In this document: one piece after another, positions 1 to 6,879 of the stretch
Layout of the letters: every line of letters starts with the position of its first letter
Numbering within the stretch: position 1 is the stretch's first letter
Source of the DNA: Pseudomonadota bacterium
Lineage (GTDB): Bacteria > Pseudomonadota > Alphaproteobacteria > Rhizobiales > Devosiaceae
DNA length: 20,768 bases
Reading direction: 5' to 3'
NCBI GenBank assembly: GCA_023430705.1
Contig: JAEYZJ010000014.1
Span: 1 to 20,768, forward strand
Notes under the pieces: model-generated
What the model saw: only the letters and a program-made list of their open reading frames with translations
The model's database searches: none
What the model was told of the DNA's origin: nothing
Translations under genes and position numbers: made by a program

Positions 1-566
1 CACTGCGTGATGTTGCGCGGGTCCTCCATCATGTAGGTGAGGAGTTCACGGAACAGCGAATTATAGATCGCATCGATCTCGTCGTCGCGCGAGCAGACAT
101 CGACCGCCGCCTTGCTGTCGCGGGTGAGATAGGCATCGAGCGCGGACTGCAGCTGGCGCGCGACCAGCTCCTTCATGTGCTTGACGCCGTTGTAGAACTT
201 GGGCGCCAGCGCGAGGCTTTCGATCTGCTGGGTGCGCTTGGCCAGCTGCTTGGCCATGTCGCCGGTGCGCTCGAGGTCGTTGGCGACCTGGATGGCGGTG
301 ACCACCATGCGCAGGTCCGCGGCCATGGGCTGGCGGCGCGCGATGATCGAGACGGCCGAGTCATTGATGCGCTGCTGCATCTCGTCGATCTTCTTGTCGA
401 ACTGGCGGACGTCCTGGGCCTGCTTGTGGTCGAGCCGCAGGAGCGCGCTGGCGCCATCGGTGATCGCCTGCTCCACCATGCCGCCCATCTCGGAGATGGC
501 GGTGTTGAGGTTGGTCAGCTCGTCCTCGTAGGAGGTGACGATATGCTCGTTCAGCGTAGAGGCCAT
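1..566 (-). CDS. phoU: Phosphate transport regulator PhoU (partial, C-terminus beyond the left edge)
   Basis: PhoU is a cytoplasmic helical-bundle protein that links the PstSCAB transporter to the PhoR kinase and keeps the Pho response off when phosphate is plentiful. The visible 188 codons start at an ATG at 566-564 with an AAGGAG ribosome binding site 7 bases upstream. The translation is typical of the family. A first PhoU helical domain holds an EDEL...ISEMGGMVEQAI stretch (residues 14-35), and the acidic metal-binding motif NDLERTGDMAK lies at 96-106. A second repeat starts near 121 and contains RDDEIDAIYNSLFRELL (160-176). Family members are about 235 residues, so some 45 C-terminal residues lie outside the window. 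The gene begins 20 bases after the pstB stop, so it is the distal gene of the pst operon. In related genomes phoB often follows, but that cannot be seen here. Identification is firm. Confidence 0.96.
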   Translation of the reverse strand, partial: MASTLNEHIVTSYEDELTNLNTAISEMGGMVEQAITDGASALLRLDHKQAQDVRQFDKKIDEMQQRINDSAVSIIARRQPMAADLRMVVTAIQVANDLERTGDMAKQLAKRTQQIESLALAPKFYNGVKHMKELVARQLQSALDAYLTRDSKAAVDVCSRDDEIDAIYNSLFRELLTYMMEDPRNITQ

Positions 567-586
567 TGTTCGGCTCCTTGTCCCGA

Positions 587-1396
587 TCAGCCGATACGGC
601 CGGTGATGTAGTCCTGCGTCTGCTTGTTCCGGGGGTTGGTGAAGATGTCCTCGGTGCGGCCTTCCTCGATCAGCTTGCCGAGGTGGAAGAAGGCGGTCTT
701 CTGGCTCACCCGGGCTGCCTGTTGCATGGAGTGGGTGACGATGACGATGGTGAAGTTCTCGCGCAACTCGTCGATCAGTTCCTCGATGACGGCGGTGGCG
801 ATGGGGTCGAGCGCGGAACACGGCTCGTCCATCAGCAGAACCTCGGGGCGGGTGGCGATGGCGCGGGCGATGCAGAGGCGCTGCTGCTGGCCGCCGGAGA
901 GGCCGGTCCCGGGTTCGTTCAGGCGGTCCTTGACCTCGTTCCAGAGGCCGGCACGGCGCAGCGAGGAATGGACGATCTCGTCCATGTCGGCCTTGTTGCG
1001 GGCAATGCCGTGGATGCGCGGGCCGTAGGCGACGTTCTCGTAGATCGACTTGGGAAACGGATTGGGCTTCTGGAACACCATGCCGACGCGGGCGCGCAGT
1101 TCCACCACGTCGATGGCCGGATCGTAGATGTCCTGCTGGTCGAGGGTGATGCTGCCGGTGACGCGGCACCCGTCGATGGTGTCGTTCATGCGGTTGAGCG
1201 AGCGCAGGAAGGTCGACTTGCCGCAGCCCGAGGGGCCGATGAGGGAGGTGACGTTGAACTGCTCGATCTTGAGGTCGACATCGTAGAGGGCCTGCTTGTC
1301 GCCGTAGAAGACGCAGACCTTGTTGCCCTGCATCTTGGGCGGGGCGGCGGCGATGGGGGCGGAGGCAGTACCGGGAGCGAAGGCTTCAGTGGTCAT
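587..1396 (-). CDS. pstB: Phosphate ABC transporter ATP-binding protein PstB
   Basis: This is the ATPase subunit that powers high-affinity phosphate uptake from the cytoplasmic face of PstCA. The 269-residue protein has all ABC motifs in order: Walker A GPSGCGKS (54-61), Q-loop glutamine in MVFQKPNPFP (about 109), signature LSGGQQQRL (166-174), Walker B VLLMDEPCSALD (186-197) and the switch histidine in THSMQQAARV (222). The MVFQKPNPFPKSIYENVAYG stretch and the ending QDYITGRIG are characteristic of PstB rather than other ABC ATPases. About 20 variable residues precede the conserved part, which is common in alphaproteobacteria. The ATG at 1396-1394 lies 22 bases after the pstA stop, with a modest AGGAA further upstream. 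phoU follows after 20 bases, so the two genes share a transcript. Confidence 0.98.
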   Translation of the reverse strand: MTTEAFAPGTASAPIAAAPPKMQGNKVCVFYGDKQALYDVDLKIEQFNVTSLIGPSGCGKSTFLRSLNRMNDTIDGCRVTGSITLDQQDIYDPAIDVVELRARVGMVFQKPNPFPKSIYENVAYGPRIHGIARNKADMDEIVHSSLRRAGLWNEVKDRLNEPGTGLSGGQQQRLCIARAIATRPEVLLMDEPCSALDPIATAVIEELIDELRENFTIVIVTHSMQQAARVSQKTAFFHLGKLIEEGRTEDIFTNPRNKQTQDYITGRIG

Positions 1397-1418
1397 GGGA
1401 GGGCGGTTCCTGAAGGAA

Positions 1419-2738
1419 TTACCAGCGGCGCTCGAAGCGGCGGCGCAGCACGATGGCGAGGATGTTCATGAGGGCGAGGAAGCCGAGGAGCACGATGATG
1501 GCGCCCGAGGTGCGCTCGACAAAGGCGCGCTCCGCCTCGTTGGACCACATGTAGATCTGGACCGGCAGCGCCGTGGCCGGGTCGAGCGGGCTCGAGGGAG
1601 CATCGGCGACGAAGGCGACCATGCCGATGAGAAGGAGCGGCGCGGTTTCGCCGAGCGCCCGGGCAAGGCCGATGATGGTGCCGGTGAGGATGCCGGGCGT
1701 GGCGAGCGGCAGCACGTGGTCGAAGACCATCTGCATCTTGCTGGCGCCGATACCCAGGGCCGCCGAGCGGATCGAGGGCGGCACGGACCGCAGCGCGGCG
1801 CGCGTGGCGATGATGATGGTGGGGAGCGTCATCAGCGTGAGGACGAGCCCGCCGACAATCGGCGCGGAACGCGGCATGCCGAAGAAGTTGATGAAGACCG
1901 CGAGCCCGAGCAGGCCGAAGACGATGGAGGGCACGGCCGCGAGATTGTTGATGTTCACCTCAATGAAGTCGGTGAAGCGGTTCTTCCGCGCGAACTCCTC
2001 GAGGTAGATGGAGGCGGCGACGCCGACGGGAAGCGCGCAGAGCAGCACGATGCCCATCATGTAGAGCGAACCGACCAGCGCCACGCCAAGCCCGGAGGTC
2101 TCGGGACGCGAGGAGGCGCCGAGGCTGAGCAGGCCCCAGTTGAACGGCGTGGACACGGCGCCCTCGGAGCGCAGCTGGTCGAGCCAGGCGATCTGCCGGT
2201 CGGAGACCTTGCGCTTGCTCTCGGGCACCGCGAGATCGATCTGCCCCTTGTTGGCGCTGTCGATATCGGCGGCGGCGAGGAGGGTCACCGGACGGGTGGT
2301 GCCGATCACCGAGGGATCGGAGAGGACGATCTCGCGCAGGATGGCGCGGTTGCCGTCGGAGACGAACCTGGAGACCTCGCGCATGGCGGCCTTGTCGTCG
2401 AGCGAGACGCCGAGAGCGCGGGCCACGGCGTTGCGGGCAATCACCGGGTAGTTGGCGGACTGCAGCACGCGGGGGTCGGTTTCGCCCCTGCCGTCCTTGT
2501 CGATGATGTCGGCGGAGAACTCGACCGACACGGTGATCGCGGTCTGCACGAACGCGGTGTAGCCCTTGGAAACGATCGAAAAGAGCAGGACCGCGAGGAA
2601 GCCGAGGCCGATGACGATGGCGGCGACGCCATAGAAGCGGAAGCGGCGTTCGGCCGCGTGCCGGCGCTTCAGGCCGAAGTCGCGACGGACCGGGGCGGTC
2701 TCGGCGACGACACTGTGCGGCAGGGCGGCGTCGGTCAT
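1419..2738 (-). CDS. pstA: Phosphate ABC transporter permease PstA
   Basis: PstA is one of the two inner-membrane channel subunits of the Pst phosphate importer. The protein is 439 residues, much longer than E. coli PstA (about 296). The extra part is an N-terminal segment with one membrane helix (about 36-55, GVAAIVIGLGFLAVLLFSIV) and a roughly 150-residue extracytoplasmic region. That region matches the DUF3333-type extension known from alphaproteobacterial PstA. The core permease follows, with several membrane helices and the EAA loop around ALGIGASKMQMVFDHVLPLATPG. The loop is followed by GLARALGETAPLL, a PstA hallmark. The ATG at 2738-2736 overlaps the pstC stop as ATGA, implying translational coupling. 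The same frame stays open far upstream across pstC, but that extension has no meaningful protein, so the overlap start is correct. Confidence 0.96.
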   Translation of the reverse strand: MTDAALPHSVVAETAPVRRDFGLKRRHAAERRFRFYGVAAIVIGLGFLAVLLFSIVSKGYTAFVQTAITVSVEFSADIIDKDGRGETDPRVLQSANYPVIARNAVARALGVSLDDKAAMREVSRFVSDGNRAILREIVLSDPSVIGTTRPVTLLAAADIDSANKGQIDLAVPESKRKVSDRQIAWLDQLRSEGAVSTPFNWGLLSLGASSRPETSGLGVALVGSLYMMGIVLLCALPVGVAASIYLEEFARKNRFTDFIEVNINNLAAVPSIVFGLLGLAVFINFFGMPRSAPIVGGLVLTLMTLPTIIIATRAALRSVPPSIRSAALGIGASKMQMVFDHVLPLATPGILTGTIIGLARALGETAPLLLIGMVAFVADAPSSPLDPATALPVQIYMWSNEAERAFVERTSGAIIVLLGFLALMNILAIVLRRRFERRW

Positions 2739-4204
2739 TCGTACTGCTCCCGATACTTGCGCACGATGTAGAGCGCATAGACGTTCATGGCGAGGGTGAT
2801 GACGAAGAGCGTCAGGCCCAGCGCGAAGGCGACGAGCGTCTGCGGCGAGTTGAACTCGAGGTCGCCGGTCAGCTGGTTGACGATCTTGACCGTGATGGTG
2901 GTCATGGCCTCGAACGGATTGAAGTTGATGCGCGCGGCGACACCCGCGGCGAGCACCACGATCATGGTCTCGCCGATGGCGCGCGAGGCGGTGAGCAACA
3001 GGGCGCCGACGATGCCGGGCAGCGCGGCGGGCAGGATCACCTTGCGGATGGTCTCGGAGCGGGTGGCGCCAAGCGCCAGCGAGCCGTCGCGCATGGCGCG
3101 GGGAACGGCCGTGATCACGTCGTCGGAGAGGGAGGAGACAACGGGGATCAGCATCACGCCCATGACGATGCCGGCGGTGAATACGGACTGGGCCTGGATA
3201 AAGGCGAAACCGCCGGCGAGCGCCGCCGACAGGTCGCGGAAGAACGGCCCCAGCGTCACCACCGCGAAGATGCCGTAGACGATGGTGGGAATGCCGGCGA
3301 GCAGTTCGAGCAGCGGCTTGACGGTGGAGCGGACACGCGGCGAGGCGTATTCGCCCATGTAGACGGCGGCCATCAGGCCGATCGGCACGGCGAAGAGCAT
3401 CGAGACGAGCGCGATGTAGAGCGTGCCCATGAGCAGCGGGATGAGGCCGAACTGGCCTTCCTGTCCGCCCGAGCCGGCCGCGGCGAAGCGCGGGTCCCAC
3501 ACGGTGCCGAAGAAGAAGTTGGCCGGGTTCACCTCGGAGAAGAAGTGAATGGTCTCGCCCAGCATGGAAAGGACGATGCCGACCGTGGTCAGGATGGCGA
3601 CGGTCGAAGCCGCGAGCAGCGCCCAGAGGACGATGCGCTCGACCTCGTTGCGGGCACGCAGGCGCAGCCGGATGCGGGAATAGGCAAAGACGGCCCCGGC
3701 GATCGACAGCACCAGCACCAGGCCCTGGATCAGCAGGCGGTGGGCGGCAGCGTCCTCGTTCACGCTCGCGGCGAGCGGCACCATGTAGTCCTCGCCACGC
3801 TCGGCGATCGAGATACCGGCGGCGGCGGCATCGGCGCGCAACTCGGCATAGGTGGCGGGGACCTTCGCGCCGGTGAGGTCGAGCCGCGCGAGGGCCGCGG
3901 CGGCGTTGCGCACCATGCCGACCTGGAGCGTGGAATTGGCGGTCTCGCCGAGATGGGCGGCGACCTCGGTCCGGACCCGGCTCTCGAGCAGGCCGTTCGA
4001 GACGGCGCTGAGGGTCAGGAAGACGATGAGGGCAGGAAGCGTCGAGAGGAGGAAGGCGAACCACCCGTGGTAGAGCGGCAGGGAGTGCGGAACTTCCCGG
4101 ATGCCGTCGACCTGGTCGCGCTGGAGCCGCGCGCGCTGGGCGGAGACGAAATATGCGAGGGCGCCAATGCCGAGGATTATTGCGACAAGCCAGCCAGCGG
4201 ACAT
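2735..4204 (-). CDS. pstC: Phosphate ABC transporter permease PstC
   Basis: PstC is the second inner-membrane channel subunit, partner of PstA. At 489 residues it is longer than E. coli PstC (about 319). The N-terminus adds membrane helices near 3-20, 49-68 and 158-175, with a soluble loop of about 90 residues between the last two. A further helix lies near 192-212. The conserved permease core runs from about 255 (LIPLLMGTLYIALVSMLFAVPIG) to the end. The EAA loop lies near 370-400 (SLALGATRSETIRKVILPAALPG), followed by the SRAIGETMIVVLAAG segment typical of PstC. The ATG at 4204-4202 has a GAGG 6 bases upstream. It starts 73 bases after pstS, across a pair of stem-loops that may lower its expression relative to pstS. 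The stop overlaps the pstA start by 4 bases. Confidence 0.96.
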   Translation of the reverse strand: MSAGWLVAIILGIGALAYFVSAQRARLQRDQVDGIREVPHSLPLYHGWFAFLLSTLPALIVFLTLSAVSNGLLESRVRTEVAAHLGETANSTLQVGMVRNAAAALARLDLTGAKVPATYAELRADAAAAGISIAERGEDYMVPLAASVNEDAAAHRLLIQGLVLVLSIAGAVFAYSRIRLRLRARNEVERIVLWALLAASTVAILTTVGIVLSMLGETIHFFSEVNPANFFFGTVWDPRFAAAGSGGQEGQFGLIPLLMGTLYIALVSMLFAVPIGLMAAVYMGEYASPRVRSTVKPLLELLAGIPTIVYGIFAVVTLGPFFRDLSAALAGGFAFIQAQSVFTAGIVMGVMLIPVVSSLSDDVITAVPRAMRDGSLALGATRSETIRKVILPAALPGIVGALLLTASRAIGETMIVVLAAGVAARINFNPFEAMTTITVKIVNQLTGDLEFNSPQTLVAFALGLTLFVITLAMNVYALYIVRKYREQYE

Positions 4205-4231
4205 CGGTGCCTCATAGGTACTTTACACGAG

Positions 4232-4270
4232 CCGCCCGAAGGCGGAGCGGCGCGGGCCATAGCCCGCGCC
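4232..4270 (-). promoter_or_regulatory. Two tandem stem-loops between pstS and pstC
   Basis: In the mRNA sense, a perfect 9-bp stem (GGCGCGGGC, TATG loop, GCCCGCGCC; 4270-4249) starts 7 bases after the pstS stop codon. A second 5-bp stem CCGCC-TTCG-GGCGG (4245-4232) with a UUCG tetraloop closed by C-G follows 3 bases later. No U-tract follows either stem. Position and shape fit an mRNA-stabilising or partial termination element that leaves more pstS message than pstCAB message, as known for other binding-protein transporters. The stems are seen directly; the role is inferred. Confidence 0.7.
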
Positions 4271-4277
4271 AGAAGGA

Positions 4278-5300
4278 TCACAGCGTGGCGCCGGCGTCGA
4301 ACCGGGCACGAATTTCTTCCCGCTCCGCTTCGGGAGCCGCAACCAGCCCATACTCGGCGAGCGGCGAGTCGGGGCCGATCATGTCGTCCGAGATGAAGAA
4401 ATCCACGTATTCCTGAAGGCCCGGGATGACCCCGATATGCGCTTTCTTGACGTAAAAGAAGAGCGGGCGCGACACCGGATAGGTGCCGTCGGAGATGGAG
4501 TCGGTGGTGGGCTCGACGCCGCCGACGGTCGCGACCTTCAGCTTGTCGGCGTTGTTCTCGTAGAACGACAGGCCGAAAACGCCGACGCCGGTCTTGTTGC
4601 TGTCGATGCGGGCCAGCGTCTCGGTGTAGTCGCCGTCGATGTCGACAGCCTTGCCGTCCTTGCGCACGGCAATGCAGGTCTTGACGAGGTCGGCCTCGGC
4701 AACTCCGGCCGCCGTGAGCGCGTCCTCGTCGCAACCGGCTTCGAGCACCTTGACCTCGAACACCTCGCGGGTGCCGTGCTTCTCGCCGGGAATGTAGGCG
4801 GCGATCTCCCAGTCCGGGAAGGCCGGGTTCACTTCGGACCACCGGGTGTAGGGATTGTCGACGAGCTTGCCATCGACGACGACCCTGGCGGCGAGCGCCT
4901 TGTAGACGTCGGCGGGCTCGATGGCGAAGTCCGGGCCACCGATGTCGGTGGCGAAGACGATGCCGTCGTAGCCGATCTTGACTTCCTCGACGTCGTCGAC
5001 GCCGTTGGCCTTGCAGGTGGCCAGTTCCTCGGGCTTGATCGGGCGCGAGGAGTTGGCGATGTCGATCTTGTCCTCGCCGAGGCCTTCGCAGAACTGCTTG
5101 ATGCCGGCGCCCGAGCCGCCGGACTCGACGACCGGGGTCCTGAAGTCCGGGAAGGCCTCGCCGAATGCTTCCGCAACGATCTTGGAGTAGGGCAGCACGG
5201 TGGAGGAGCCGGCGACCTGGACCTGGTCACGCGCGACGGCGGCGCCCAGGCCGGCAGCCAGCGTGACAACAGCGGCGCTCGCGAAAACTGCAATCTTCAT
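4278..5300 (-). CDS. pstS: Periplasmic phosphate-binding protein PstS
   Basis: PstS captures phosphate in the periplasm and delivers it to PstCA. The 340-residue protein opens with a Sec signal peptide (MKIAVFASAAVVTLAAGLGAAVA, cleavage near residue 23). There is no lipobox cysteine, so it should be soluble. Phosphate-binding motifs are visible: AGSSTVLPY (30-38), ESGGSGAGIKQF (59-70), NSSRPIKPEE (83-92) and later GEKHGTREVFE. The family is the long alphaproteobacterial PstS type with KTGVGVFGLSFYENN and PLFFYVKKAH stretches. The ATG at 5300-5298 has an AGGGA about 9 bases upstream. It is the first pst gene behind a strong Pho box and follows phoR after 201 bases, so it probably has its own phosphate-regulated promoter. 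Confidence 0.97.
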   Translation of the reverse strand: MKIAVFASAAVVTLAAGLGAAVARDQVQVAGSSTVLPYSKIVAEAFGEAFPDFRTPVVESGGSGAGIKQFCEGLGEDKIDIANSSRPIKPEELATCKANGVDDVEEVKIGYDGIVFATDIGGPDFAIEPADVYKALAARVVVDGKLVDNPYTRWSEVNPAFPDWEIAAYIPGEKHGTREVFEVKVLEAGCDEDALTAAGVAEADLVKTCIAVRKDGKAVDIDGDYTETLARIDSNKTGVGVFGLSFYENNADKLKVATVGGVEPTTDSISDGTYPVSRPLFFYVKKAHIGVIPGLQEYVDFFISDDMIGPDSPLAEYGLVAAPEAEREEIRARFDAGATL

Positions 5301-5326
5301 TGTGTCTTTCCCTTTCGGAAGGATGG

Positions 5327-5346
5327 CCGTCAGGCCCTTCTGACGG
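5327..5346 (-). promoter_or_regulatory. Stem-loop in the pstS 5' leader
   Basis: A perfect 7-bp inverted repeat CCGTCAG/CTGACGG with a 6-base loop lies about 27 bases upstream of the pstS ATG, downstream of the predicted promoter, so it should form in the leader RNA. It has no U-tract. It may stabilise the message or shape access to the ribosome binding site. The function is inferred only. Confidence 0.5.
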
Positions 5347-5398
5347 GACCCCGGTCAACCGGCCGCCCTGTCTGCAAGGCGGAACCTACGGGCGTTGG

Positions 5399-5438
5399 CA
5401 CAAGCTTTTATGACAGGCGAATTGCAGTTTTGTGACAC
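5399..5438 (-). promoter_or_regulatory. PhoB binding site (Pho box) upstream of pstS
   Basis: Read on the minus strand, 7-base half-sites are spaced by 4 bases: GTGTCAC (5438-5432), CTGCAAT (5427-5421), CTGTCAT (5416-5410) and a poor fourth GCTTGTG (5405-5399). The known PhoB consensus is CTGTCAT or CTGTCAC repeated every 11 bp. The third half-site is perfect and the first differs by one base. The box ends 98 bases before the pstS start. A weak -10 candidate TAGGTT (5388-5383) lies 10 bases after the last half-site, the spacing usual where PhoB replaces a -35 element. Confidence 0.8.
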
Positions 5439-5501
5439 ATCAACCCATTGATGTGCCAACACTTTCTTGAATGCATCGGTCTGCCGGCCCGTGGATGGCG
5501 G

Positions 5502-6782
5502 TCACTTGCGCAGCAGGACATCCACGCGAGTCCCCTCGCCCGGCGCGCTGCGGATGCCGAGCAGGCCCTGGTGGCGGGTGACGATGTGCTTGACGATCGC
5601 GAGGCCGAGGCCGGTCCCCTTCTTGCGGCGGCTCGACTCGGCATCGACACGGTAGAAGCGCTCGGTCAGGCGGGGTACGTGCTCGGATGCGACCCCCGCG
5701 CCATGGTCGACGACCGAGATAAGTGCGTCGTAGCCGGCGCGCCCGGTGTCGGGGGTCAGGGTGATCTCGATGGTATCGCCATCGGCGCCGTACTTGATGG
5801 CGTTGTCGATGAGGTTCTCGAAGACCTCATAGAGCTCGTCCCGGTCGCCGCCGACGATGACGGGGGCCTCGGGCAGGTTGAGCTGCAGCCGGGTCTGCGT
5901 CTCCGCAGCCTGGGTCTGGAGGCCGTCGCTGACCTCGCGCAGCAGCGGGCCGAGATCGACCGGGGTCGTCGGGCGCAGGTGCTGGCGCAGCTCGATGCGG
6001 CTCAGCGACAGCAGGTCGTCGATCAGCTTGCTCATGCGGGCGGCCTGGGCGCGCATGAGGCCGAGGAAGCGCTCGCGCGCCTCCGGGTCGTTGGCGGCGG
6101 GGCCCAGCAGCGTGTCGATGAAGCCCGACAGCGAGGTGAGCGGCGTGCGCAGTTCGTGGCTGGCATTGGCGATGAAGTCGGTGCGCAGGGAATCGAGACG
6201 CTTGGCCTCGGTGAGGCTCTGCAGGGTGATGACGAGGATGCCGTCCTTGCCGCCGGAGCCGGGGATCAGGGGCGCTACGGTGGCCCTGTACCAGGTCTCG
6301 GTCGGCACGGTCTGGTGCAGCTCGATGGTCTGGGCGGAGCCAAGGCGCGCCGCCTCCATGGCCGAGATCAGCTGTGGGAAGCGCAGGGTGAAGGCGATGG
6401 GGCTGCCGGCGGCGACGCCCGGGAAATGCCGTGCCGCCTCGGCATTGCGGTGCAGGATGATGCCGCGCCCATCGAGCACGATGGTCGGATCGGGCAACGC
6501 GTCGGCGAAATGGCGCACGGCATCGGCGAAAGCCAGCTTCTCGGTGGCGGTGCGGGCGACGATGGCGGCGTCGGGATCGACGGTCTCGGGCATGATGGCA
6601 GCGAGCACCACGACACCGAAATAGGCGATCAGCCCGATCCAAACCGGCAGGACCTCAAACCCGGCGAGCGCCATGAAGAGCAGCGCCACCGCCAGCAGAT
6701 AGAGCAGCCGCCCGTAAAGGCGGGCGCGCAGTGCCTCAAACCAGTTCGAACCGGACGCGCCGCGCCCCGCTGCATCAACCAT
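5502..6782 (-). CDS. phoR: Phosphate regulon sensor histidine kinase PhoR
   Basis: PhoR phosphorylates the response regulator PhoB when phosphate is scarce. The 426-residue protein has a hydrophobic N-terminal region (about 24-64) forming two close membrane helices with almost no periplasmic loop. A PAS-like domain follows (about 82-190; DALPDPTIVLDGRGIILHRNAEA). The kinase core has H-box SHELRTPLTSL with phosphoacceptor His209, N-box NLIDNAIKYG (323-332), G1 DHGAG (359-363) and G2 GTGLGLAIVKH (389-399). The lack of a large sensor loop fits PhoR, which senses through PstSCAB-PhoU. The ATG at 6782-6780 has a GAGGA 7 bases upstream. phoB is not in the window. Position directly upstream of pstS supports PhoR over other PAS kinases. 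A Pho-like box lies upstream at 6836-6864, suggesting autoregulation. Confidence 0.95.
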   Translation of the reverse strand: MVDAAGRGASGSNWFEALRARLYGRLLYLLAVALLFMALAGFEVLPVWIGLIAYFGVVVLAAIMPETVDPDAAIVARTATEKLAFADAVRHFADALPDPTIVLDGRGIILHRNAEAARHFPGVAAGSPIAFTLRFPQLISAMEAARLGSAQTIELHQTVPTETWYRATVAPLIPGSGGKDGILVITLQSLTEAKRLDSLRTDFIANASHELRTPLTSLSGFIDTLLGPAANDPEARERFLGLMRAQAARMSKLIDDLLSLSRIELRQHLRPTTPVDLGPLLREVSDGLQTQAAETQTRLQLNLPEAPVIVGGDRDELYEVFENLIDNAIKYGADGDTIEITLTPDTGRAGYDALISVVDHGAGVASEHVPRLTERFYRVDAESSRRKKGTGLGLAIVKHIVTRHQGLLGIRSAPGEGTRVDVLLRK

Positions 6783-6835
6783 CCGTCATTCCTCGACTCC
6801 TGCCGATTCCCCGACCTTGCCAGGCCGCGGTGTTC

Positions 6836-6864
6836 ATAGCACGGTTGTGGCACGGTCATGACAG
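6836..6864 (-). promoter_or_regulatory. Probable Pho box upstream of phoR, in the divergent region with ppk2
   Basis: On the minus strand the half-sites CTGTCAT (6864-6858), GTGCCAC (6853-6847) and GTGCTAT (6842-6836) are spaced by 4 bases. They match the PhoB half-site at 7, 5 and 4 of 7 positions. The box points toward phoR and ends 53 bases before its ATG. It lies only 16-44 bases from the ppk2 start on the other strand, so it could affect both genes. I see no convincing -10. Confidence 0.55.
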
Positions 6865-6879
6865 GCGGGAGGGGTGTGG

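Noticed and set aside
1320..2771. Long plus-strand open frame opposite pstA and pstB (483 residues)
   Set aside because: Low-complexity product rich in Gly, Glu, Asp, Arg and His, without a motif, opposite clearly conserved Pst genes; typical of GC-rich antisense frames.
2739..4064. Long in-frame extension of pstA, open back to 4064 and giving an 881-residue reading
   Set aside because: The extra part is Arg/Pro/His-rich with no domain and covers pstC in another frame; PstA has a normal start at 2738 overlapping the pstC stop.
5394..5460. Sigma-54 promoter suggested by TTGGCAC words
   Set aside because: No GC/TTGC element occurs at the required 24/12 spacing on either strand, so the match is only partial.
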